A stretch of 64,000 bases of DNA from an uncultured Eubacteriales bacterium (GTDB lineage Bacteria > Bacillota > Clostridia > Oscillospirales > Acutalibacteraceae). This document shows, piece by piece, positions 40,806-49,604 of the stretch. Location: positions 3,042 through 67,041 of the forward strand of contig CAKUBN010000007.1 in NCBI GenBank assembly GCA_934643185.1, in the 5' to 3' direction. The stretch's first letter is position 1; each line of letters begins with the position of its first letter. Both the position numbers and the translations under genes were made by a program. The notes beneath the pieces were generated by a model that had not been told where the DNA came from, made no database searches, and was given only the letters and a program-made list of their open reading frames with translations.

Positions 40806-41745
40806 TTTGGGGCTCCTTCGGCAATACCGCGCCGCGCGGCAAAATAAAATTCAGCGCGTGTGGCAGAATATTGTATTCCTCGCTTTTCACCTTGATGCAC
40901 AGGCCGTCCATGTTGCTGACGACTTCATTCTCGCTTTGAATCTCGATCTTCACACCGCGGCGGTAAACGAGCAAGTCTGAAAACGCCGGGTTGCTCAGGT
41001 GCTCGCCGCGCTTATACTTCGTCACAAGCGTTGGGATGCGGTGGTAGGCGGGCTTTCGGATCAGCACAAAATCGAGCAGACCGTCGTTCACGACGGAATT
41101 CGGCGCGCCGCAGTACCCGCCGCCGTACCAGCGGCCGTTGCCCGCAAGCGTGAACAGAAATTCGCCCGTAACGGTCTCCTTTGTGCCGTCCGCATAGTAA
41201 AACGTCACGGTCATTTTGTCCGCAAGGTGCCCGAAAAAGCACTTTGTCAGCGAAATGGTGTACGCAAGCTCGCCCGAAACGAACGGCAGGTGCTTATAAT
41301 AGTTCATCTCCGCCGCCACCTTGGCGTCGAACCCGACGGAGCAGATATTCACGGCATCGCCGTGCTGCGTGCGGATCATATCAATGGGCACAGTCTTGCC
41401 CGCAAGCTGATTTTCCGGGTTCAAAAACACCTCGCGCTTGCCGAACGAGCGCACAAAGTCGTTGCCGCTGCCGCACGGGTACACACCCACGGCAGCGTTT
41501 TTGTGAAACTCCGCGCCGCGCACGACTTCGAGCACCGTGCCGTCGCCGCCGACAGCCCAAATGCGCACCGCGTCTCCCTTTTCGGCGGCAGCCCGCGCCA
41601 GCTCCTCGCCGTGGCCTGCGCGCTGCGTGAGGTAGATTTCCGGTTCCTCGCCGTGCGTGGCATGCACAGCGCGGATGCGCTCCATAAACTGCACGGTGCC
41701 GTCGTGCTTGCCGGCCTTTGGATTGATGATATAAACATCCCGCAT
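40795..41745 (-). CDS. Diacylglycerol kinase family lipid kinase (DagK/YegS-like)
   Basis: A 316-residue soluble kinase. Signature motifs are NPKAGKHDG at the N-terminus, AVGGDGTVLEV (nucleotide site) and YPCGSGNDFVRSFG. The C-terminal half is the beta-sandwich lipid-binding domain. Family members phosphorylate diacylglycerol or related lipids, recycling lipid from envelope polymer synthesis. It follows the RNA methyltransferase gene by 23 bp. Confidence 0.92.
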   Translation of the reverse strand: MRDVYIINPKAGKHDGTVQFMERIRAVHATHGEEPEIYLTQRAGHGEELARAAAEKGDAVRIWAVGGDGTVLEVVRGAEFHKNAAVGVYPCGSGNDFVRSFGKREVFLNPENQLAGKTVPIDMIRTQHGDAVNICSVGFDAKVAAEMNYYKHLPFVSGELAYTISLTKCFFGHLADKMTVTFYYADGTKETVTGEFLFTLAGNGRWYGGGYCGAPNSVVNDGLLDFVLIRKPAYHRIPTLVTKYKRGEHLSNPAFSDLLVYRRGVKIEIQSENEVVSNMDGLCIKVKSEEYNILPHALNFILPRGAVLPKEPQNAR

Positions 41746-41768
41746 ATGTACCTCCCCTAAAGCATCCT

Positions 41769-42908
41769 TTATGCTTTAAAATACATGTAATACTGGCAGC
41801 GGATCATGCCGTTATACAGCTTGCGGCGGCGGTCTGCCTTTTTGCCGAAGCAGGTCTCAAACCGCTCATCCGGGCTGATGGCCGCGTAGCTCCAGCCGCG
41901 CTTCGGCGTGAAGACGCGTCCCATGGTCTTATAAATGTCTTCCGCCGTTTTCACGTCCAGCAGGCGCTCGCCGTACGGCGGGTTGCAGATGACGCAGCCA
42001 AACGGGCCGTCGTTGTTGAAATCTTTAATGTCGCGCACTTCTGCCGAGATATAGTCCGAAACACCGGCTTTTTTCGCGTTTTCCAGCGTCAGGCGCACGG
42101 CTTCGGGGTCGATGTCGTAGCCGAACGCCAAAAAGCCCTCGTCGCGGCGTTCGAGCGCCTTTGCGGCCACGCGCTCGTCATCCCAAACGCTGCCGGGAAT
42201 GGTTTTCCACTTTTCCGCCGCAAAGTGACGGCGCAGGCCGGGCGCGATGTGCATGGCGAGCATCGCGCCTTCGATGAGGATCGTGCCCGAACCGCAGAAC
42301 GGGTCAATGAGCGTGCCGTCCGTACGCACGCGGGAAAGCTTTGCCATGACCGCCGCAAGCGTTTCCTTAATAGGCGCTTCGTTGGAATTTTTGCGGTAGC
42401 CGCGCTTATGCAGCCCCGCGCCGCTCGTATCGAGCATAATGCTGACCTTATCCTTCATGATGAGAAACTGGATCTGGTAGTTCGCGCCCGTCTCCGGGAA
42501 ATGCTCCAGCTTATACGTCTCCTTGAGGCTCTCCACCACGGCCTTTTTGATGATGGCCTGGCAGTCCGGCACGCTCATAAGCTGGCTGGATAAGCACCGG
42601 CCCTTGACTGGGAACGCGTCGTCGCGGCCGATCCACTCCGCCCACGGCAGGGCTTTCACGCCGCGAAACAGGCTTTCAAAGCTTTTCGCTTCAAACGTGC
42701 CGAGCAGCACGAGCACACGCTCCGCAAAGCGGGAGCGGATATTCGCGCGGGCGATCATCTCCGGGGAGCCGGTGCACAGCACGCGTCCGTTTTCCGGCGC
42801 AACGTTTTCCGCGCCCATGTCGCGGAGCTCCTCCGCCACAAGCCCTTCAACGCCTAAAAGGCAGGGCAAAACAAGCTGATATGTATGCAAAGTTATCACC
42901 ATTTTCAT
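41769..42908 (-). CDS. THUMP-domain class I RNA methyltransferase (RlmL/YpsC-like)
   Basis: A 379-residue protein with an N-terminal ferredoxin-like/THUMP region (PCLLGVEGLVAEELRDMG) and a C-terminal SAM-binding methyltransferase domain. IDPFCGSGTILIEGAMLA is the SAM site and NPPYGERL is the NPPY catalytic motif for base N-methylation. It probably methylates a 23S rRNA guanine. No Shine-Dalgarno site is visible, and a TATACT box at 42931-42936 leaves a leader of under 20 bases. Confidence 0.9.
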   Translation of the reverse strand: MKMVITLHTYQLVLPCLLGVEGLVAEELRDMGAENVAPENGRVLCTGSPEMIARANIRSRFAERVLVLLGTFEAKSFESLFRGVKALPWAEWIGRDDAFPVKGRCLSSQLMSVPDCQAIIKKAVVESLKETYKLEHFPETGANYQIQFLIMKDKVSIMLDTSGAGLHKRGYRKNSNEAPIKETLAAVMAKLSRVRTDGTLIDPFCGSGTILIEGAMLAMHIAPGLRRHFAAEKWKTIPGSVWDDERVAAKALERRDEGFLAFGYDIDPEAVRLTLENAKKAGVSDYISAEVRDIKDFNNDGPFGCVICNPPYGERLLDVKTAEDIYKTMGRVFTPKRGWSYAAISPDERFETCFGKKADRRRKLYNGMIRCQYYMYFKA

Positions 42909-42989
42909 TTCATATATTTATGTATTTTTTAGTATACCATAAATCGCACGTTTTCGACACTGTATAGAGAAAAATAAGCAAAAAAATTA

Positions 42990-43017
42990 CCCGCCGGCTT
43001 TTGTGAAAGCCAACGGG
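42990..43017 (-). terminator. Terminator after the CobW/YcgQ-like gene
   Basis: CCCGTTGGCTTT pairs with AAAGCCGGCGGG (one mismatch), followed leftward by TAATTTTTTT. Confidence 0.85.
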
Positions 43018-43031
43018 CAATAAATTTTAGC

Positions 43032-43979
43032 TTAATAGAACGTCGCAACGGGCTGCGCGGGCGCTTCGGCAGGCTCGATGTTTTCGAGCGTCAGAACCGG
43101 GCCCTTACGGCCGTAGAGCTTGTGCCACTTATACGCAACGGAAAGGCGCATGGTGTACCACTTGCCGTTTTCCGGCATCTTGTCCGCATCGCACAGGGTG
43201 AGCAGACCCGCAAACTGAATATCCTCCACGCAGCAGGTCATCAGCTGGCGGCCGAAGAAGAACATGCCCGGCTTCATGCGCGGGTTCACGGCTGCAAGAC
43301 CCTTATATTCCACGACCTTGCCGTCGTACTTCTTCGGGTCCTCGGAAAGGTCGCGGTACCACAGCGCGTAATCGCCATCTTCGATCTTCACGACCGGCGC
43401 GTTGATGTCGAACGGCAGCGGATCTTCGATCTCGTCGTATTCGACGTCGCCGTTCGTGTACTCGTAGGCGATGTCCGGGCGGCGGCTGATGCCGCGCACG
43501 ATCTTGTGGAACGCCATTTTATCCATGTCCTTCGTGAAACGGTTGAACACGACCAGCTCGCAGCCGGAGAGCTTATCCACAACAAGGCCGCGCATATTGG
43601 CGTTGTAGGTGAGGAACGTCGTTGCATCGGCAAACATGAACTCCTGGTAGACCGCCCAGTTTTCCGGCATGTTGTCGTACAGCGTTTTCAGCTGCCACAT
43701 GCCGTTATATTCGATGAGCACGCGGGAGGCGCGGTGCTTCTTCGCGAGGATGTCGAGCGTTTCGCTCGTCAGTTCTTCCTCGTCCTCAATGTTCTCCACG
43801 TAAATATTCTTCATGTAGGGGCGGGACTCATCGTACTCCGTCTCGCCTTCCTCACAGACGAGCAGCAGCGTGCGCTGCCCGTTATTAAAACGCTTATCCG
43901 CGAGCGTTTCATCTATAAAAGAGGTCTTGCCTGCTTCGAGAAAACCCGTAAACAGGTAAACCGGCATATCATCCATCAA
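43032..43979 (-). CDS. CobW-type GTPase fused to a YcgQ/TIGR03943-like domain
   Basis: A 315-residue protein. Residues ~5-190 are a CobW/P47K GTPase domain with a variant P-loop, GFLEAGKTS. The usual metal-binding CxCC motif is missing; the equivalent stretch reads LLVCEEGETEYDES. The C-terminal ~120 residues (YDGKVVEYKGLAAVNPRM, FGRQLMTCCVEDIQFAG) resemble the OB-like domain of YcgQ/TIGR03943 proteins, which accompany permeases with a metal link. It lies 31 bp after the larger CobW gene. A role in metal delivery or sensing is inferred. Confidence 0.75.
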   Translation of the reverse strand: MMDDMPVYLFTGFLEAGKTSFIDETLADKRFNNGQRTLLLVCEEGETEYDESRPYMKNIYVENIEDEEELTSETLDILAKKHRASRVLIEYNGMWQLKTLYDNMPENWAVYQEFMFADATTFLTYNANMRGLVVDKLSGCELVVFNRFTKDMDKMAFHKIVRGISRRPDIAYEYTNGDVEYDEIEDPLPFDINAPVVKIEDGDYALWYRDLSEDPKKYDGKVVEYKGLAAVNPRMKPGMFFFGRQLMTCCVEDIQFAGLLTLCDADKMPENGKWYTMRLSVAYKWHKLYGRKGPVLTLENIEPAEAPAQPVATFY

Positions 43980-44010
43980 TATTCCGCCTTTCTGTAAGGT
44001 TCAGGCCGCA

Positions 44011-45228
44011 TTACGCGAACAGCGCTTCGATCGCGGCCTCGTTGATGTGGGAACCGATGACGCACAGGCGGCCGATGACGCCGGCGCTGCCGTTACGCAC
44101 AGAGGTCTCCTCCGGCACGTAGTCGAAGTGGATCCACTCGCCGTCCTGGCCTGCGACGATGCCCTTTGCACGCAGGATCATGCCGTACTTTTCGCTGTCG
44201 TCCAGCGCCTCGAGGATGTGCTCGATCTCGTCCTTCGTGAACTTGCGGGTCGTCTCGGTGCCCCAGCTTGTGAACACCTCATCGGCATGGTGATGGTGGT
44301 GATGATGCTCGTGGTCATGCTCGTCATGGTCGTGATCGTGGTCATGGCAGCCGCAGGTGCAGTGCTCATCATGCTCCTCATGGTCATGATCGTGATGATG
44401 GTGCTCATGCTCGTCTTCGTCATGGTCATGGTGGTGATGGTGATGCTCATGTTCGTCATCGTCATCGTCGTCATCATGATGATCGTGGCAGCCGCAGGTG
44501 CAGTGCTCGTCATGCTCCTCGTGGTCATGGTCGTGATGATGGTGGTGCTCGTGCTCATCCTCGTCCTCGTCGTGGTGGTGATGATGCTCGTGCTCGGTCT
44601 CCTCGGCAAGCAGCTTCAGCTCTTCCTCGAGGGTATTCTTGTGCTCCATCGTCTCAAGGATCTGTGCGCCGGAAAGCTGATCCCACGGGGTGGTGATGAT
44701 GGTGGCGTTCTGGTTGTGCTCACGCAGCAGCGCGACGCAGGCTTCGAGCTTTTCGGGCTTGATGCCGTCCGTACGGCTCAGAATGATGGAGTTTGCGTGC
44801 TCGATCTGGTCGTTATAGAACTCGCCGAAGTTCTTCATGTACATTTTGCACTTATTCGCATCGGCAACGGTGGTGAAGCTATTGAGCGTAACGTCGTCCA
44901 TGTGCAGGTTCTGCACGGCACGGATAACGTCGCTCAGCTTGCCGACACCGGACGGCTCGATCAAAATGCGGTCCGGGTGGTAGGTCTCCAGCACCTGACG
45001 CAGCGCCTTGCCGAAGTCGCCCACAAGGCTGCAGCAGATGCAGCCCTGGCTCATCTCGGTGATTTCAATGCCGGCGTCCTGCAAAAAGCCGCCGTCAATG
45101 GCAATCTCGCCGAACTCGTTTTCGATGAGGACGAGCTTTTCGCCCTTAAAAGCTTCGGAGATCAGCTTGCGGATCAGCGTGGTTTTGCCTGCGCCGAGGA
45201 AGCCGGAAAAAATATCGATTTTCGTCAT
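44011..45228 (-). CDS. CobW-family metallochaperone GTPase with giant His-rich loop
   Basis: A 405-residue GTPase of the zinc/cobalt chaperone (ZNG1/YeiR/CobW) family. Walker A is GFLGAGKTT (residues 9-17), the metal site is GCICC (62-66), and SRTDGIKPEK is the base-recognition region. Between the GTPase core and the C-terminal CobW domain (from ~318, SWGTETTRKF) lies a ~100-residue insert with 49 His plus Asp/Glu and two copies of HCTCGCHD. The insert likely stores or senses Zn, Ni or Co. It is first in an operon with the second CobW gene. Confidence 0.92.
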   Translation of the reverse strand: MTKIDIFSGFLGAGKTTLIRKLISEAFKGEKLVLIENEFGEIAIDGGFLQDAGIEITEMSQGCICCSLVGDFGKALRQVLETYHPDRILIEPSGVGKLSDVIRAVQNLHMDDVTLNSFTTVADANKCKMYMKNFGEFYNDQIEHANSIILSRTDGIKPEKLEACVALLREHNQNATIITTPWDQLSGAQILETMEHKNTLEEELKLLAEETEHEHHHHHDEDEDEHEHHHHHDHDHEEHDEHCTCGCHDHHDDDDDDDEHEHHHHHHDHDEDEHEHHHHDHDHEEHDEHCTCGCHDHDHDHDEHDHEHHHHHHHADEVFTSWGTETTRKFTKDEIEHILEALDDSEKYGMILRAKGIVAGQDGEWIHFDYVPEETSVRNGSAGVIGRLCVIGSHINEAAIEALFA

Positions 45229-45294
45229 ATTCTCATGCCCTTTCGCAATAATTTACGGTTTGGATAAACGCTCTTGGAGGAACCGCGCAATTCG

Positions 45295-45370
45295 CTTTCT
45301 GCGGAAAGTGACCAAAGGCGCTGCCTTTGGGATCCGCCGCCTTTGAAAAGGCGGGCAAAACTTTATTCGC
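45295..45370 (+). repeat. Intergenic modular hairpin repeat, copy D
   Basis: Hairpins CTTTC-TGCG-GAAAG (45295-45308), CCAAAGGC-GCT-GCCTTTGG (45312-45330) and CCGCCTTT-GA-AAAGGCGG (45337-45354), then GCAAAACTTT. Order, the TGCG loop and spacing match copies B and C, but stem sequences differ. It lies inside the leader of the CobW operon. Confidence 0.65.
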
Positions 45371-45434
45371 TCGGTTGTCTTTCGCTTATCACAGAATGGA
45401 AGTTTACTGAAACTTTCGGTCTCTCCAATCTTGT

Positions 45435-45463
45435 ATTGTAAATCTTTCTTTTAAAAGTTGCAA
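45435..45463 (-). promoter_or_regulatory. Sigma-A promoter of the CobW operon
   Basis: Read leftward: TTGCAA (45458-45463), 17-bp spacer, TACAAT (45435-45440). It leaves a ~200-nt leader. No Zur-like dyad was seen. Confidence 0.75.
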
Positions 45464-45518
45464 GAGAAATCGATAAATGTTTACACTTTCATCATTTTCA
45501 TGCGGTTTCACACCGTTT

Positions 45519-47606
45519 CTATCCTTCGCTTAGGTCAAAATCCTCGCTTAAAAGCGCCGCAAGCTCCGCTTCCGTCAGGCTTGTCACGTCTCCGCCCGTC
45601 AATCTGCGAGACTGGTTTAAGATTGCGTCCTCAACCAAATTGCGCACCAAGCGTCCGTTGCCCGCCGTTCTGGCGTCCGTTGCCTGCCGCTTTTCGTAAT
45701 ATTGAAGCAGCGGCGTTTCGCATGTTTCATCGATCGTATAGCCCTTTTTCTTTGCAGTCAGCTTTGTAATGGCCAGCAGCTCCTCCGCCGTATAATCCGG
45801 AAACTCGATGATATTCGGGAATCTCGAGCGCAGGCCGGAGTTCGCCGTGAGAAACGCCTCCATTTCTTTTGTATAGCCCGCCAAAATAACGATAAGGTCT
45901 TCTCTGTGATCCTCCATCCCCTTGACGATGGTATCGATGGCTTCCAGTCCGAAACTGTCGTCTGCGCCGCGGTACAGCGAATATGCCTCATCGATGAACA
46001 GCACGCCGCCGAGCGCAGAGCGAATGACCTGCTGCGTGAGCGGTGCGGTGTGACCGACGTATTTGCCTACAAGGTCGGCGCGCGTGACTTCAATCAGCTG
46101 CCCGCCGCTCAGTACGCCCATGGCTTTTAAATAGCGTGAAACGAGCCTTGCGATGGTCGTTTTGCCCGTGCCGGGATTGCCGGTAAAGATCATGTGCATG
46201 GTGGGCACATCGGCCTTCATGCCGCGCGCTTCGCGCAGCCGCTGAATGATATAGTTCTGCTCAAGCGACAGCACGTAGTCCTTCACTTCACTAAGTCCGA
46301 TGATCTCGTTAAGCTCCGATTTCACTTCTTCGGCGGCTTTCGGGTCTGCCGCCTGCTTTTTCTCTTCTTCCACCGTGACGGCAAAATCCGGGAATGTGAA
46401 CGCGAGCACACCGTCTTTTACGCCGAGTGTGCCGGAAACGGTCTTTTCACCGTCCTTTTCCGCACGGCGCAGCTTTTCTTCGCTCAAAAGGCGGAAGCAA
46501 CGTTCCGTCAGCCGCGCCATGCTCTCCACGCCGTCGCGGCGACTGAATTTATCCGCCAAAAACGCCGAGGCATCTTCACCGAACGTGAACGTGTAGTTTA
46601 GCTTAGCCTTTGTGCGGTCGTTTAATGCACCGAGCGCCGCTTTGCCGATCCTGAGCAGGCTCTCGCGCGTAAATTCCGCTGTGCGGCAGAAATCCGTAAC
46701 GCTCGACAAAAACGCCGCGCCGAACGCATCGGTAAACGCGCTGTCCTTCTGGCTCGTCAAAAAGACGAGGTATTTACCGTTTACGGAAATTTCGCTGACG
46801 GCATCGGGCACCAGTGCCGTGCCGACGTCGATGAGCATGCCCTTCTGCAAGGCATAGCGCGAAGACAATTTCAGCACGCCTGTCTCGCACAGCGCCGCCA
46901 CCATGGGCAATAAAGATTTATGGCACTGCTCGAAATTTTCAAACAGCACAATATCATTTTCACTGTGCAGTGCAGAGAAAAGGTCTTGTGTAAGCAGCTT
47001 GCCGTCCTCGGCGTTCGGGTAGCGGGAAAGGTCGATGCTCGTGACGCCGCCGTTTTTCAGCACGCCCTCCTTGCACAGCGCCGCAGCCGAGGCCGCAAGC
47101 GCGCTGTGCCGCCCCGTGCCCTCCTTGCCGGAGATGACAACAACCGCTGCAGGCTTGCCGTTTTCGCGCCCCGTCACGCTCGGGCGGCGGAACGCGGTGA
47201 ATAAGCTGTCCAAAAACGCGTCCTGCCCAATGACCGTGCTGCCCGTCGCTTCTCTCGCCTCGCGGAACGACTGCGCAGGGTCCTTTGGCGGCTCCTCCGC
47301 GCCCTTTGCTTTCGGCTTTTCTTCTGCCGCTTCCGTCTTCGGCGCTTCCATTTCGGGTGTGCCGGTCAGGCCCTCGGCGTCCAGCATACGGCGCATTTCG
47401 TCCATGCTGCGCTGCGCGTCGCTCGTCAGCTTATCGAGGTCGCTGATCTGTTTATTTAAGCTGCTCTGCATATTGGTATTCGTTTTTTCGATGCTGTTCA
47501 AAAAATCCTCGGCATCCTTGGCCGCGCGGCTTTTTGTGCCGCTGCCGACGTTCAGCTTACCGCCGGAAAACAACGCATCCAAAATGCTGTCAATATCGTT
47601 TTTCAT
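45519..47606 (-). CDS. Double AAA+ ATPase (CbxX/CfxQ/SpoVK-like)
   Basis: A 695-residue protein. A coiled-coil N-terminus (residues ~30-85) and a Glu/Lys/Pro-rich linker precede a first AAA module with a degenerate Walker A (ISGKEGTGRHSA). The C-terminal module is complete: GNPGTGKTT, Walker B VLFIDEAYSL, and SRFPNIIEFPDYT as in CbxX/SpoVK. Such ATPases remodel protein complexes in the cytosol; partners are unknown. It lies 27 bp downstream of cutC. Confidence 0.88.
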   Translation of the reverse strand: MKNDIDSILDALFSGGKLNVGSGTKSRAAKDAEDFLNSIEKTNTNMQSSLNKQISDLDKLTSDAQRSMDEMRRMLDAEGLTGTPEMEAPKTEAAEEKPKAKGAEEPPKDPAQSFREAREATGSTVIGQDAFLDSLFTAFRRPSVTGRENGKPAAVVVISGKEGTGRHSALAASAAALCKEGVLKNGGVTSIDLSRYPNAEDGKLLTQDLFSALHSENDIVLFENFEQCHKSLLPMVAALCETGVLKLSSRYALQKGMLIDVGTALVPDAVSEISVNGKYLVFLTSQKDSAFTDAFGAAFLSSVTDFCRTAEFTRESLLRIGKAALGALNDRTKAKLNYTFTFGEDASAFLADKFSRRDGVESMARLTERCFRLLSEEKLRRAEKDGEKTVSGTLGVKDGVLAFTFPDFAVTVEEEKKQAADPKAAEEVKSELNEIIGLSEVKDYVLSLEQNYIIQRLREARGMKADVPTMHMIFTGNPGTGKTTIARLVSRYLKAMGVLSGGQLIEVTRADLVGKYVGHTAPLTQQVIRSALGGVLFIDEAYSLYRGADDSFGLEAIDTIVKGMEDHREDLIVILAGYTKEMEAFLTANSGLRSRFPNIIEFPDYTAEELLAITKLTAKKKGYTIDETCETPLLQYYEKRQATDARTAGNGRLVRNLVEDAILNQSRRLTGGDVTSLTEAELAALLSEDFDLSEG

Positions 47607-47633
47607 GCAAATTCCCCTTTCTCCGGGTAAAGC

Positions 47634-48407
47634 TTACCGCGCTTCGATCGCCGCGACGACGTTTTGCACCAGAGCGCTGTCCGTCACCTTATATTCGTCC
47701 TCCGGAATGCCTACGCCGTTTAATTTGCCGCCGAAGAAGATCTCCGGGTTGCCGCAGACGCTCGTATCGCGCCGCAGGGAGCGCGCCGAGGCGTGTACAC
47801 TGTGCGTGCCGGTCTCGTTGATAAATTTCCCGACATTCTGCGCGTTGATGCCGCCGCCGGGCAGAATATCGATGCGGCCTGCGGCGTATTCGATCATCTT
47901 TTGCACGGTCTCCGCGCCCTTAATCGCGCTTTCGCGCTGGCCGCTCGTCAAAACGCGCGTCACGCCGAGGGCGATGAGCGCGTCGAGCGCTTTATACACG
48001 TCCGGCACCACGTCAATGGCGCGGTGGAACACGATCTCGGCGTTCGGGTTGATCTTTTTAATGCGGCTGATAAAATCGGCGCAGCGGTCGGTGTCAACCG
48101 TGCCGTCCGGCTTCAAAAAGCCGAAGACGATGCCGTCCGCGCCCGCATTTAACAGTGCCTCCATATCGCGGCAGCAGGTCACGTAGTCAAAGTCCGTGTA
48201 GCAAAAGCCACCCTCGCGCGGGCGCACCATGCACATCACGGGAATTTTCAGTGTATTTTTCACGGCCTGCACCGTGCCGATGCTCGGCGTAAGGCCGCCC
48301 AAAAACAGCGCGGAATTGAGTTCAATGCGGTCTGCGCCGCCTTTTTCGGCCTGTACGGCGTCTTCAAAACAGCCACAGCAAACCTCAAACAATACTTTAT
48401 CTTTCAT
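47634..48407 (-). CDS. cutC: CutC family protein
   Basis: A 257-residue TIM-barrel protein of the CutC family. It starts VLFEVCCGCFEDAVQAEKGG and contains RIELNSALFLGGLTPS, CMVRPREGGFCYTD and LTSGQRESA, all typical. The family was linked to copper homeostasis, but its biochemical role is unsettled. It is the first gene of an apparent operon with the AAA+ ATPase. Confidence 0.92.
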   Translation of the reverse strand: MKDKVLFEVCCGCFEDAVQAEKGGADRIELNSALFLGGLTPSIGTVQAVKNTLKIPVMCMVRPREGGFCYTDFDYVTCCRDMEALLNAGADGIVFGFLKPDGTVDTDRCADFISRIKKINPNAEIVFHRAIDVVPDVYKALDALIALGVTRVLTSGQRESAIKGAETVQKMIEYAAGRIDILPGGGINAQNVGKFINETGTHSVHASARSLRRDTSVCGNPEIFFGGKLNGVGIPEDEYKVTDSALVQNVVAAIEAR

Positions 48408-48495
48408 ATTTATACCAACTTTCGTTTATTTGTCCTATCGCGGCGCTTTAAAACACGCCGCTTTCTGCACTTTCGACTATTCTCACACAAACGCC

Positions 48496-48523
48496 TTTAC
48501 AATCCTCTAAAAAAGATTATAAT
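48496..48523 (+). promoter_or_regulatory. Sigma-A promoter of the asparaginase gene
   Basis: TTTACA (48496-48501), 16-bp spacer, TATAAT (48518-48523). Confidence 0.7.
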
Positions 48524-48581
48524 AGCTTTGAACGTAAAAAGAAAGATAAATCGTTAAATTCTAAAGACAGGGGACGAGATT

Positions 48582-49595
48582 ATGTCAGATACCGTTCGTT
48601 TAACAGAAGAATTTCGCGGCGGGCTTTTGGACCTGACGCATTACGGCTACATCAGCATTGTAGATGAAAAGGGCAAGGTCATCTATTCCGCAGGCGACCC
48701 GGAGGCGATGGTCTTCTACCGCTCCGCTTCTAAGCCCGTGCAGGCGCTGCCCGTCATTGCACACCATCTCGATGAAAAATACGGCTTTACCGATGAAGAG
48801 ACCGTGCTGTTCGCGGGCTCGCACCTCGGCGAAAGCTTCCACATCAACGCTTTAAAATCCATCATGAAAAAGGCCGACCTGAACCCGGAAGACCTCATCA
48901 TGAAGCCGACCGTGCCGGGCTCTACGGAAGCAAACGAAGAGCGCATCCGCAATGGCCTGCCGAAGTCGAAGCTCTACCACAACTGCAGCGGCAAGCACGC
49001 GGCACTCATGCTCACCCAGCGTGAAATGGGCGGCGACGTAAAGGATTACTGGAAGGTCGGCTCCGTCGGCCAGAATGAAGTTCTGCGCACCATGAGCGTG
49101 CTTTCCGAGTACCCGGAAGAAAAGGTCGTCATCGGCATCGACGGCTGCGGCGTGCCGGTGTTCGCTTACCCGATGAAGAACATCGCGACGGCGTACAAGA
49201 ACCTCGCATGCATCGATACCATTCAAGACGACGTTCTGCAGGATGCTGCGCGCCGCTTTGTCCCGCGTATTCATCAGTATCCGCACATGATGCGCGGCAC
49301 GGGCTACCTGTGCTCCCTCATCAACCACGATGCAAACATCATCGCAAAGGGCGGCGCAAACGGCGTGTACGGCATCGGCCTTAAAAAGGAGCGCATCGGC
49401 ATCTCCTTCAAGATCAAAGACGGCACCGAGGCGGTTTGGCCGCTCATCATCCGCGAGATCTTCCGCCAGATCGGCTACTATAATGCCGACACCGATAAGA
49501 TGCTCGTCTCCCTCAACAACGGCGTCACCGTCAATGACAACGACACGCCCGTCGGCGAAGTAAAGACCGTGTTCACGCTTGAAAAGCACTTTTAA
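48582..49595 (+). CDS. Asparaginase (thermolabile L-asparaginase II family)
   Basis: A 337-residue protein of the AnsA/R. etli-type asparaginase family. FYRSASKPVQALPVI, the SHLGE motif, HNCSGKHAALML and IDGCGVPVFAYP are hallmarks; the Ser-Lys in the first and the Cys/Lys in the second belong to the active site. It hydrolyses asparagine to aspartate and ammonia. Cytosolic, with no signal peptide. A short GGGGACGAG ribosome site precedes the ATG. Confidence 0.9.
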   Translation: MSDTVRLTEEFRGGLLDLTHYGYISIVDEKGKVIYSAGDPEAMVFYRSASKPVQALPVIAHHLDEKYGFTDEETVLFAGSHLGESFHINALKSIMKKADLNPEDLIMKPTVPGSTEANEERIRNGLPKSKLYHNCSGKHAALMLTQREMGGDVKDYWKVGSVGQNEVLRTMSVLSEYPEEKVVIGIDGCGVPVFAYPMKNIATAYKNLACIDTIQDDVLQDAARRFVPRIHQYPHMMRGTGYLCSLINHDANIIAKGGANGVYGIGLKKERIGISFKIKDGTEAVWPLIIREIFRQIGYYNADTDKMLVSLNNGVTVNDNDTPVGEVKTVFTLEKHF

Positions 49596-49604
49596 TTTTC
49601 AAAT

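Noticed and set aside
44047..45267. Long Val/Met-rich rightward frame opposite the His-rich CobW gene
   Set aside because: The valine/methionine runs are the complement of His and Asp codons in the real gene.
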